The translations under genes and the position numbers were made by a program. Shown in pieces: positions 33,312-40,989 of a stretch of DNA of 57,800 nt. The stretch comes from Ensifer sp. IC4062 (GTDB taxonomy: Bacteria > Pseudomonadota > Alphaproteobacteria > Rhizobiales > Rhizobiaceae). Numbering within the stretch: position 1 is the stretch's first letter; each line of letters starts with the position of its first letter. The DNA lies in the NCBI RefSeq assembly GCF_020193575.1, contig NZ_JADYVD010000050.1, positions 1-57,800 of the forward strand, in the 5' to 3' direction. Below the pieces are notes generated by a model. That model worked only from the letters and a program-made list of their open reading frames with translations, was not told the DNA's origin and did not search any database.

Positions 33312-34214
33312 ATGAAGTTTGACGGGATTGCCGCTTTCGTTGCCACCGCCGAGGCAGGATCGATCAGCGCAGCCTCAAGACGGCTCGGCCTGGCCAAGTC
33401 CGTAGTCAGCGAGCGCCTGGCCGAATTGGAACGTATTCTCGGCACCAAGCTGATCCAGCGGACGACGCGCAAGCTTTCCCTGACGGAGAATGGGCAAACC
33501 TTCCTGCCGCGCGCTCAGCGCATCCTTCGCGAGGCCGACGAAGCTGCCGCCGAACTGGCGGCGCGGAGCGGGAAGCTCGCGGGCCCGCTGAGACTATCCG
33601 CACCGGTCAGCTTCGGGATCCTCCATCTGGCGCCGGCGCTCACCAAATTCATCCAGGAGCATCCCCAGATCGAAGTCTCGCTGGAGCTGGACGACAGCTT
33701 CGTCGATGCGGCCGCCGGCGGGTTCGACGCAGTCCTACGGCACGGCGCGATCGGCGACAGCCGGCTCATTGCCCGGCGCCTGGCGACGAGCCGCCGATTG
33801 CTCGTCGCCTCCCCCGCCTATCTGGAACGGGAAGGGCATCCGGCGTCGATAGACGAGCTGCAGCATCATTGCGGCATCCTCTATTCGATGCGCGAGGGCG
33901 ATTGGCGCTTCTCGACCGACCATGGCTGGCAAGTCGTCCGCCCGAAGGCCGCGCTCCGGGCCAACAATGGCCTGGTCATGAGGGAGGCGGCGATGGCGGG
34001 CCTCGGAATCACGCTACTGCCGACCTTCTTCATCCATGAAGCCGTAAAAACCGGAGTGTTGGTGCCGATCGACGTCGGCGCACGGGCGGAGGGCGCAGAG
34101 CTTTTCATAACTTACCCCCGCGATCATGGCGCCTCGGCGAAAATCCGCGCACTGGCCGACAGCTTGCAGCGGAGCTTCGGCAACCCACCCTACTGGGACC
34201 GGCTGGCCAGCTAG
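33309..34214 (+). CDS. LysR-family regulator
   Basis: 301 aa (or 300 from the second ATG at 33312) with an N-terminal winged helix (GIAAFVATAEAGSISAASRR, SVVSERLAELERILGTKLIQ) and LysR substrate-binding domain. The RTTRKLSLT motif and overall layout resemble the other LysR proteins in this window. Divergent from the exported hydrolase and SDR genes across a 120-bp region with an inverted repeat, so it is their likely regulator. No inducer can be inferred. Confidence 0.88.
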   Translation: MMKFDGIAAFVATAEAGSISAASRRLGLAKSVVSERLAELERILGTKLIQRTTRKLSLTENGQTFLPRAQRILREADEAAAELAARSGKLAGPLRLSAPVSFGILHLAPALTKFIQEHPQIEVSLELDDSFVDAAAGGFDAVLRHGAIGDSRLIARRLATSRRLLVASPAYLEREGHPASIDELQHHCGILYSMREGDWRFSTDHGWQVVRPKAALRANNGLVMREAAMAGLGITLLPTFFIHEAVKTGVLVPIDVGARAEGAELFITYPRDHGASAKIRALADSLQRSFGNPPYWDRLAS

Positions 34215-34449
34215 ATTGATTTTCCGGCGGAGCTAATGGCTCGACTGGGGCCGTTAGCCGGCGGACTGCCTTCGGGGAGCAGGCGCTGAAAGCTGACATT
34301 CGTTCATGAGCGGCTCGAAGGTCCACTTGGCCCGCAGCAGACGATTTTGCTGCCCGCGCCACGGCGCACGACCTCGAATGACCGGTCTACGGCAGGGAAA
34401 GTTAGGGACGCTTGCGCTTCCTGCGTGAGCAGGTTATACACTGAACTAT

Positions 34450-34806
34450 ATGGTTCAGTATGGAAGTTCTCCCCTCGATCTCTCGTTCGCGGCGCTGTCC
34501 GATGCGACCCGCCGCGGAATCATCGATCAGCTTGGGCGAGGGGACGAGTCGATCACCAGTCTCGCGGATAAGTTCCAAATGACGCTGACTGGCATGAAGA
34601 AGCATGTCCAGGTTCTTGAGCGGGCGGGGCTCGTCGTCACCCAAAAGGTCGGACGGGTGAGAACCTGCAGGCTTGGGAAACGCGGCCTCAAGGCGGAGGC
34701 CGCGTGGATCGAGGCGCATCGCAAGCTCTTCGAGGCCCGCTTCGAAGCATTGGACGACATCATCAGCGAAATGAAACAGGAGGGAAGCGATGACTCAGCA
34801 AGTTAA
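34450..34806 (+). CDS. ArsR-family transcriptional regulator
   Basis: A 118-aa ArsR-type winged helix (LSFAALSDATRRGIIDQLGR, then SITSLADKFQMTLTGMKKHVQVLERAGLV and a beta wing VGRVRTCRL). No cysteine metal-binding motif is evident, so it is of the non-metal branch that typically pairs with SRPBCC proteins. It overlaps the SRPBCC gene by 17 bp and forms a two-gene operon with it. Confidence 0.9.
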   Translation: MVQYGSSPLDLSFAALSDATRRGIIDQLGRGDESITSLADKFQMTLTGMKKHVQVLERAGLVVTQKVGRVRTCRLGKRGLKAEAAWIEAHRKLFEARFEALDDIISEMKQEGSDDSAS

Positions 34807-35293
34807 CAGTGCAGGTGGCGCGCAGAACCGCACTTCAGTCGAGCGCAGAGGGGATCGCGAACTCGTCGTAACGCGGACATTTAATGCACCGCCGAGCACG
34901 GTTTACAGGGCGTGGAGCCAGCCCGAGCTGTTCCAGCGCTGGTGGGTGCCAAAATCGGTATCCGGCGTTTCGCTCGTATCGTGCGATATGGACGTCCGTA
35001 CCGGCGGCAAATATCGGCTAGAATTCGGCGCCGGCGGTTCGGACACCATAGCCTTCTATGGCAAGTATCTCGAGGTGGTGCCGAACGAGCGCATCGTCTG
35101 GACCAACGACGAGGGCGAAGAGGGCGCGATCACGACTGTGATCTTCGAAGACCAAGGCGGGAGGACACTACTGACCTTCCACGAAGTCTATCCGTCCAAG
35201 GAGGCGCTTGAGGAAGCACTACAGGGCTCGGCGGCCGCATTGCCGGAGCAGTTGGAGCAGCTCGACGAATTGCTTTCCAGCCTAGGCGAGTAG
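34790..35293 (+). CDS. SRPBCC (AHSA1-like) domain protein
   Basis: A 167-aa protein with the AHSA1-type START-fold pattern: LVVTRTFNAPPSTVYRAWSQPELFQRWW at the start, CDMDVRTGGKYRLEF, then YLEVVPNERIVWT and a C-terminal helix. Such proteins bind hydrophobic ligands in a cavity; ArsR-AHSA1 pairs are common and are generally of unknown physiological role. The start lies within the ArsR gene, giving translational coupling. Full length. Confidence 0.88.
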   Translation: MTQQVNSAGGAQNRTSVERRGDRELVVTRTFNAPPSTVYRAWSQPELFQRWWVPKSVSGVSLVSCDMDVRTGGKYRLEFGAGGSDTIAFYGKYLEVVPNERIVWTNDEGEEGAITTVIFEDQGGRTLLTFHEVYPSKEALEEALQGSAAALPEQLEQLDELLSSLGE

Positions 35294-35526
35294 CGCGGGT
35301 CGGCAAACTCGCGTCGAGGGTACCTGAAGTCCTAAAGCTGAATCGGATGCGAAGCGCTCGATCACTGTTGGAATTGCACTAGCCGCCTGAACGCTGATTG
35401 GCGGCATTGTCCCTTCGTAGCCACCGGCAGCTTTCAGAGCGACAAACGGCGTGTCGTAGTGGCTGTAATGGGCGCGAAGCGGAATGCAATTCCGCTGTTG
35501 GCCCGAAGCGAGCGCGGCGTAGCGAT

Positions 35527-36435
35527 TCAAACCACCGTGGCTTCGCTGCGGCAGACATCGATAAACGCGCGTAGCGCCGAGGAAGCGAAACGGCTCGGAT
35601 AATATAGCCGAGGCCCCTCCAGCTCAGCCCACCAGTCGGGGAGTACAGGAATGAGCGTCCCGGCCCGGAAGTCGCTTTCAAGCCAGTTGCGGAAAGTGCC
35701 GATGATGCCCAGTCCTGCTCGCACATAGCTCAACCCTGTGTTCAACGCGTTGACGCTTAGAACAAGGCAGGTCGTAGGCTCTATGTTTGCCGTGTCGTCC
35801 CCACGTCGCAACGACCAGGGAATGAGCATTCCGTCGGACAGTCGGTATCTGATCGCACAATGGTCCGTCAGCTCCAGCGGGTCTCTAGGCAGTCCGTGCT
35901 GCTTCACATAGGAGGGCGACGCGGCAAGTGCAATCTGCTGCAGGCGAGGACCGATCGGGATGGAAATCATGTCCTTCTGGATGGAATCGCCATAACGGAT
36001 GCCTGCATCACATCCCGCCGCGATGATGTCGACGAGGTTGTTCTCCACCACTATCTCGACCTGTACCTTCGGGTGCCTTCGCTGCAATTCAACGATCAGC
36101 GGCGGGAGGATGTCCGGTACAACCGCACCCGGAACGTTGAGTCTCAGGTGGCCCTGTATGTGGTCCGCCGAATTCGCCACCTCGAAACAGGCTGCGTCCA
36201 TTTCGGTCATCAGGGGCTGAATGCGTTCCGCCAGCGTGTGGCCCTGGTCCGTGGCCCGGAGACTTCGGGTGGTACGCAAGAGAAGCGGCACGCCGAGTTG
36301 CTTCTCGATCCGCGAAACCGTGGTGCTGACTTTCGAAGGCGCAATGCCCAGCCGCTTCGCCGCTGCGCGGAAGCCGCCCTCGTTCAACACAGTGAGAAAT
36401 ACCTGAAGATCGTTCGGCGACACATTGTTCTTCAT
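35527..36435 (-). CDS. LysR-family regulator
   Basis: 302 aa from ATG 36435; an upstream ATG at 36486 would add a hydrophobic segment that the family lacks. Winged helix at 1-65 (NDLQVFLTVLNEGGFRAAAK, PSKVSTTVSRIEKQLGVPLLLR) and a substrate-binding domain of normal length. Divergent from the NmrA-like gene at 36544 across about 108 bp, which is therefore its probable target. Confidence 0.88.
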   Translation of the reverse strand: MKNNVSPNDLQVFLTVLNEGGFRAAAKRLGIAPSKVSTTVSRIEKQLGVPLLLRTTRSLRATDQGHTLAERIQPLMTEMDAACFEVANSADHIQGHLRLNVPGAVVPDILPPLIVELQRRHPKVQVEIVVENNLVDIIAAGCDAGIRYGDSIQKDMISIPIGPRLQQIALAASPSYVKQHGLPRDPLELTDHCAIRYRLSDGMLIPWSLRRGDDTANIEPTTCLVLSVNALNTGLSYVRAGLGIIGTFRNWLESDFRAGTLIPVLPDWWAELEGPRLYYPSRFASSALRAFIDVCRSEATVV

Positions 36436-36543
36436 GCAGAACAGGCTATTCAAAATCGAGCGGATTATCAACGAAAGGAGTACCAATTAACGTTTCTCCA
36501 ATACTCGCTATCCGGCGGGTGCGTTGACAAAGGGAAATATGCC

Positions 36544-37404
36544 ATGTTCATCGTCACGGGCGCTTCCGGCAAACTCGGCCGCAAGATTATTGAAAACCTT
36601 TTGCTTCACGTGCCTGCCACAAGCATTGGAGCCAGCGTCCGTGACCCGTCGAAGGTGACAGATATCGAGGCAAGGGGCGTGCGTGTGCGGCAAGGCGATT
36701 TCAGCGATGCCGAGGGCCTGCGCCACGCCTGGGCAGGTGCCACGCGACTTCTCCTGATTTCCTCCAATGCCGCCGCAACAGGTGGCGACCCGTTGGAGCA
36801 GCATACGACTGCCATCCGCGTTGCGCGAGAAATCGGCGTCGAGCGCATCTTCTACACCAGCCAGGTATCGAGCGCGGCGAGTTCTCAATTTCCACCCGGC
36901 AGATGCCACGCAGCGACGGAAGAGATGCTGGCACGGTCAGGATTGGCCTGGACTGCCATGCGGCACGGCTTTTATGCCGAAAGTGCGCTGATGATGAACA
37001 AGCGCGGCTTCGAAGCCGGCTCTCTTGAAGGACCGGAAGATGGCCCGGTTGCATGGGTGACCCACGAAGACCTCGCTGCTGCAGACGCCGCGCTGCTGGT
37101 CGGGAGGGAGGATATCGATGGCCCGACGCCGCCCCTGACGGGAAGCGAGGTCCTGGACCTTGCCGGTCTCGCGGAAGTGGCTGGAGAGCTTCTGGGCAGG
37201 CGCGTCTCAAGAACGATTGTGAGCGAAGAGACTGTGAAAGCCAGAGCGTATGCCGCAGGCGCACATCACGGGACAGTCGCTGTAATGCTGGGATATTACC
37301 GCGCGGCCCGTGCGGGAGAATTCGCAGCCACCGATCCGGCACTTGCCAGGATACTGGGACGGTCACCCGAGACCATGAGGGAGTTCCTGAAGGCAAACCT
37401 TTAG
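36544..37404 (+). CDS. NmrA/QorB-like NAD(P)H-binding oxidoreductase
   Basis: A 286-aa atypical SDR beginning MFIVTGASGKLGRKIIENLL with the dinucleotide motif GASGKLG, followed by SVRDPSKV and VRQGDFSD as in NmrA and QorB proteins. QorB-type enzymes reduce quinones with NADPH. ATG 36544 has AAAGGGA upstream; the long frame extending back to 35860 runs through the LysR gene in antisense and is not real. Paired with the divergent LysR gene, this looks like a quinone-response module. Confidence 0.85.
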   Translation: MFIVTGASGKLGRKIIENLLLHVPATSIGASVRDPSKVTDIEARGVRVRQGDFSDAEGLRHAWAGATRLLLISSNAAATGGDPLEQHTTAIRVAREIGVERIFYTSQVSSAASSQFPPGRCHAATEEMLARSGLAWTAMRHGFYAESALMMNKRGFEAGSLEGPEDGPVAWVTHEDLAAADAALLVGREDIDGPTPPLTGSEVLDLAGLAEVAGELLGRRVSRTIVSEETVKARAYAAGAHHGTVAVMLGYYRAARAGEFAATDPALARILGRSPETMREFLKANL

Positions 37405-37581
37405 CGCGATTTCGTTCCCCGACCGACCGCTCGTTACCTCGGTGTTGGCGCATCAGCAACATGACGGCGCCGCTGGGACGCTGTCCGCTTCCGGGCAAGC
37501 GCTCCGATGGCTTCTATGACCGATATGGGCCGATTCCAGCCGTGTCTCCGGAATGGGCAGATTTGCCACGCATGTCGCGCC

Positions 37582-38355
37582 CTAGTCGCGCAAGCTGATC
37601 CACACCGGTGCGTGATCGCTCGCCCCTTCGATGCCGCGAACGTTCCGGTCGATACCGGCCCCACTCAGTCGGCGTGTCACCTTTCGGCTCAAGAGAACAT
37701 GGTCGAGACGCAGTCCCGCGTCGCGCTGCCAGCGGTTCCGGCGGTAGTCCCAGAACGTGAAGAGCTGCTCATCCGGATAGATTGCGCGCAGGGCGTCGAG
37801 CCAGCCCTGGTCAAGAAGGTGGCGAAAGGCGGCACGGCTTTCGGGCTGGACGAGTGCGTTGTCGTCGTAGGAGCGGGTCGGATAGATGTCGCGCGGCTCG
37901 GGCACGGCGTTGTAGTCGCCGGCAAGCACCACCGGCAAACCGGTCGCCAGCAGTTCGGCAGCATGCAGCCTCAGGCGTTCGTGCCAGGCCAGTTTGTAGT
38001 CGAATTTTGGCCCGGGCTGCGGATTGCCGTTGGGGGCATAGAGCGAGGTGATGAGAATGCCGTTCACCGCGGCTTCGATATATCGGCTCTGCGTATCGGA
38101 AGGATCGCCGGGTAACTCCGCCCGGGTCAGGATCGGTTCGCTGTCACGCGCGAGAATCGCGACGCCGTTCCAGGCCGCCTGTCCGCGCCAGACGGCACCA
38201 TACCCGGCCGCCTCGATCGCTGCCTTCGGGAATTGGGCGTCCGTGGCCTTAAGTTCCTGCAGGCAGACGACGTCCGGTTGGGCCGTGGCGAGCCAGGCGA
38301 GGAGGTTTTCTAGTCGGCGGTTGACGCCGTTGATGTTGAAGGTCGCGATCTTCAT
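37582..38355 (-). CDS. xth: Exodeoxyribonuclease III-family (Xth) nuclease
   Basis: A 257-aa endonuclease/exonuclease/phosphatase-fold enzyme of normal ExoIII length. Conserved blocks: KIATFNINGVNRRLENLLAW, CLQELKATDAQFP with the metal-binding Glu, YAPNGNP, LAGDYNAVPEPRDIY and the catalytic GASDHAPVW. It hydrolyses abasic sites and 3'-blocked ends. It starts 4 bp after the TPR/hydrolase gene and is the last gene of the ligD-ku operon, so it is well placed to clean DNA ends for end joining. Confidence 0.92.
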   Translation of the reverse strand: MKIATFNINGVNRRLENLLAWLATAQPDVVCLQELKATDAQFPKAAIEAAGYGAVWRGQAAWNGVAILARDSEPILTRAELPGDPSDTQSRYIEAAVNGILITSLYAPNGNPQPGPKFDYKLAWHERLRLHAAELLATGLPVVLAGDYNAVPEPRDIYPTRSYDDNALVQPESRAAFRHLLDQGWLDALRAIYPDEQLFTFWDYRRNRWQRDAGLRLDHVLLSRKVTRRLSGAGIDRNVRGIEGASDHAPVWISLRD

Positions 38356-38359
38356 ACGC

Positions 38360-40087
38360 TTAGCGCATCAGCCGGTCGGTCCAGGTGCGAACGGTCTCGG
38401 CCACCGTCATCAGATGGTCGGCAGCCGAAAAGCCCGACACGCTCTTGCGCGGTTTGAGATCGTGGTCGCCGTCCTCGAGCCACAAGATTTCGATCGCCTT
38501 GGAGAGCACATAACCGGCGACGTCCTCGCGGGTGCCGAACTCGTCGCGTGTTCCCTGGCAGATCAATGTCGGCGTCTTCAGGTCAGCGAGATGTTTTGTG
38601 CGAAGCTGCTCCGGCTTGGCCGGCGGATGAAACGGGTAGCCGAGACAGAGCAGCCCGGCGATTTTGCCGTCCGAGTGAAGGCCGTCGGCGATCATGCTGG
38701 CGACCCGTCCTCCCATTGATTTGCCGCCGATGACGAGCGGCCCGGTCGCGCCGAGGGCGGCAACGGCGGCCTCGTATTCGGGCTTCAACGTCTCAGCGCG
38801 GGGCGGAGGCCTGCGGTCTTCCGAGGTCCGACGAGCCGCCATGTAACCGAACTCAAAACGGGCGACGCGAACGCCGGCGGCGGCAAGGGCCTTCGCAGTC
38901 GCAGTCATTGAGGTCGAGTCCATCGGTGCCCCTGCGCCGTGGGCGAGGAGAATGGTGACGGCGGCGTCGTTCGGTCCGTCGAACAGGAATTTTTCGCCCA
39001 TCTCAGCCAGCCGTCCTTGGAAGGAGATGGAGGTCGACGAACTGTACGCCGCGTTCTGCAGCTCGCGCCCACTCCGAGTCCTTATCGGCTCGAGATAGCG
39101 CCTCCACCAGCGTCGTGCCTCGGAGAGATTGTCCGCGTCGAATTCGAGTTTCGCCAGGTTGAAGACAGCGTCCGCATAGTCGGCGTCAAGCTCGATGGCT
39201 TTGTTGAGGTATCGGCGCGCAGCATCGACCCGCCCGCGGTCGCTCATGAGCCCGGCAAGATTGAACCACGCCTCGACGAAACTCGAGTCGAGCTTGAGCG
39301 CGCGGATGTAATCATGCGCCGCTTCCAACTGACGGTCCGCTGCCTTCAGGCAATTTGCGCGGTTGAAGGCGGCGACGGAGTCCGTTGGGTCGATGGCGAG
39401 GCAACGTTGATAGAATGCCGCCGCTTCGTCGTAGAAGCCGTCCTCCTCCGCGGCTTCTGCCTGGGCGAAGAGGTCTTCAAGCTCCGCATCGCTGGACGTT
39501 CCAAGATCGAACAATAGTTGCCCGTCGAGTTCGCTGAGGCCCTCGGCGCGGCGAGCATAGATCGTGTCCGCACCTTCGTGATGGAGCGAGAGCGCGGTGA
39601 GCGCCGCCACGGATCCGGAGCGATGAACCGACCGTGCAATCGCACTCCAGGTGGCGCCGCTGTCGATCAGCCCGGCATATTTCCGGGCGAGGATCAGGTC
39701 GCGGAAGGAATAGGGTTCGCTGTCGTGCTCGAAGGCGTCGAACAGCGAAAGAAGGTCGAAGGTGCGTGCCGCAAGCCGCGACTGCTCGAGCAGCGATTGC
39801 CGCGTCAAAGCCGATGTCTCCGGTGCTGTTATCAGTCCGAGCATCCGAAGAAAGCCGTTCTCGCTAAGAGGACGTCTGTTCTGGCGTATCTCGGAGTCGA
39901 ACCGTGTTTCGATCTCCGCCTCGCTCGCCTTTGAAAGCAGGCTGCGGCCGAAGACGAGGTGCGAGGTCTGGCGGGTGATGCCGCGCCTCAGATGGCCGAG
40001 CTGCCGTTCGACCTCGCGCGCCGCCAATCGGCGGGGAAACGCGGCAAGTGCTCCGACGATGCCGAATGTCTGCCCTGCGACCGCCAT
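38360..40087 (-). CDS. BRCT/MerR-like/TPR protein fused by frameshift to a Tex30-like hydrolase
   Basis: A 575-aa frame made of two originally separate genes. Residues 1-85 resemble a BRCT domain (GQTFGIVGALAAFPRRLAAR, ITRQTSHLVFG, ENGFLRMLG). Next come a MerR-like helix segment (YSFRDLILARKYAGLIDSG) and TPR repeats at about 205-330. From residue 363 an alpha/beta hydrolase follows (LLAHGAGAPMD, IGGKSMGGRVA with Ser, DEFG with Asp, DGDHDL with His). One missing base at 39087-39088 shifts the TPR frame past its own stop into the hydrolase. The start overlaps the ku stop by one base. BRCT-TPR proteins beside ku/ligD suggest an accessory end-joining scaffold; this role is inference. Confidence 0.75.
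   Translation of the reverse strand: MAVAGQTFGIVGALAAFPRRLAAREVERQLGHLRRGITRQTSHLVFGRSLLSKASEAEIETRFDSEIRQNRRPLSENGFLRMLGLITAPETSALTRQSLLEQSRLAARTFDLLSLFDAFEHDSEPYSFRDLILARKYAGLIDSGATWSAIARSVHRSGSVAALTALSLHHEGADTIYARRAEGLSELDGQLLFDLGTSSDAELEDLFAQAEAAEEDGFYDEAAAFYQRCLAIDPTDSVAAFNRANCLKAADRQLEAAHDYIRALKLDSSFVEAWFNLAGLMSDRGRVDAARRYLNKAIELDADYADAVFNLAKLEFDADNLSEARRWWRRYLEPIRTRSGRELQNAAYSSSTSISFQGRLAEMGEKFLFDGPNDAAVTILLAHGAGAPMDSTSMTATAKALAAAGVRVARFEFGYMAARRTSEDRRPPPRAETLKPEYEAAVAALGATGPLVIGGKSMGGRVASMIADGLHSDGKIAGLLCLGYPFHPPAKPEQLRTKHLADLKTPTLICQGTRDEFGTREDVAGYVLSKAIEILWLEDGDHDLKPRKSVSGFSAADHLMTVAETVRTWTDRLMR
38999..39091 (-). other. Junction of the TPR gene and hydrolase gene with a one-base frameshift
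   Basis: Reading the minus strand, LSEARRWWRRYLE is followed in the shifted frame by DKDSEWARAAERGVQFVDLH and LLPRTAG, then TGA at 39005-39003; ATG of the hydrolase (MGEKFLFDGP) follows at 39001. That is the normal end of a TPR protein and the normal start of the next gene. The unshifted frame instead reads PIRTRSGREL and runs into the hydrolase. A single-base deletion at 39087-39088 explains everything. Confidence 0.75.
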
Positions 40088-40962
40088 CAGACTTTTTTCT
40101 TGGACGCCGGCTTGCCGCTGGTCGTTGCCGCCTTCGCGGTGGTTCGCTTGACCGCCGGCTCGGCCTTGGGCTTGCTCTTGGCGGGCGGTTTCGATTGAGA
40201 AAGGCTCGCCTTTAGAGCATCCATGAGATTGATGACGTTGCCGCGCTCGGGCGCCGCCGCAATGATCGGCTTGTGGCCCCTGAGCTTCTCGCGGATCATC
40301 TGCATCAGCGCGATCTCATAGCGATCCTCGTAGTTCTTGGGATCGAAGGTCGTGAGCTTCTGCTCGATGAGCGCTTCGGCAAGCTGCAGCATCTCAGGGT
40401 CGGGGTTTCCGACCGGAATATTGTCGAAATACTCCGCGGTGCCGCGCACCTCATTCGGGTTCCGAAGCGTGCAGACGAACATGCCGGTCTCGCGTGGACC
40501 GATGGTGATCACCCGTTCGCGACTGGAAAGCACGAGACGCGCGATCGCCAGCTTGCCGGTTCTGCGCAGCGCTTCGCGCAGCACGACGAAGGTTTCCTCC
40601 GCCATCGCGCCGTCCGGTGCAAGATAATAGGGCGCGTCCTGGTAAATGACGTCCACCGATCCCTCATCGACGAAGGCTTCGATGTTCATCGTGTGGTTGG
40701 ATTCTATCTTGACGCTTTCGAGGTCGGTGTCCTCGATGATGATGTATTTCTTGTCCTCGTATTCGTAGCCCTTCACCAGATCCGACCGTTCGACCAGCCC
40801 GAGCTCCGGATCCACAGGTTTCATGTTGATCCGGTTGTGGGTCTTCTTGTGAAGCTGGTTGAAGGTGATGCGTTCGCTTGAACTGGTGGCTGGGTAGAGC
40901 CTGACTGGACAACTTACGAGACTGAGCCTGAGATAACCTTTCCAACTTGCCCTGGGCGCCAT
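40087..40962 (-). CDS. ku: Ku protein for non-homologous end joining
   Basis: A 291-aa bacterial Ku. It starts MAPRASWKGYLRLSLVSCPV, the conserved Ku core beginning, with ITFNQLHKKTHNRI and the central GSVDVIYQDAPYYLAPDG. The C-terminal 45 residues are Lys/Ala/Pro-rich, the usual tail that contacts DNA and LigD. ATG 40962 has AGGAGA at 5 bp; an earlier ATG at 40986 is less likely. Ku dimers thread onto double-strand ends and recruit LigD, whose gene lies 27 bp upstream in the same operon. Confidence 0.95.
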   Translation of the reverse strand: MAPRASWKGYLRLSLVSCPVRLYPATSSSERITFNQLHKKTHNRINMKPVDPELGLVERSDLVKGYEYEDKKYIIIEDTDLESVKIESNHTMNIEAFVDEGSVDVIYQDAPYYLAPDGAMAEETFVVLREALRRTGKLAIARLVLSSRERVITIGPRETGMFVCTLRNPNEVRGTAEYFDNIPVGNPDPEMLQLAEALIEQKLTTFDPKNYEDRYEIALMQMIREKLRGHKPIIAAAPERGNVINLMDALKASLSQSKPPAKSKPKAEPAVKRTTAKAATTSGKPASKKKV

Positions 40963-40989
40963 GATCGTCTCCTGCGCGGCAAACACAAA

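Noticed and set aside
35282..35530. 82-codon minus-strand frame downstream of a LysR gene
   Set aside because: Composition is protein-like but I recognise no family and there is no ribosome-binding site; it overlaps ends of both neighbours.
35860..36543. Long N-terminal extension of the NmrA-like gene
   Set aside because: It runs antisense through the LysR gene; the true start at 36544 has a ribosome-binding site and begins directly with the dinucleotide-binding motif.
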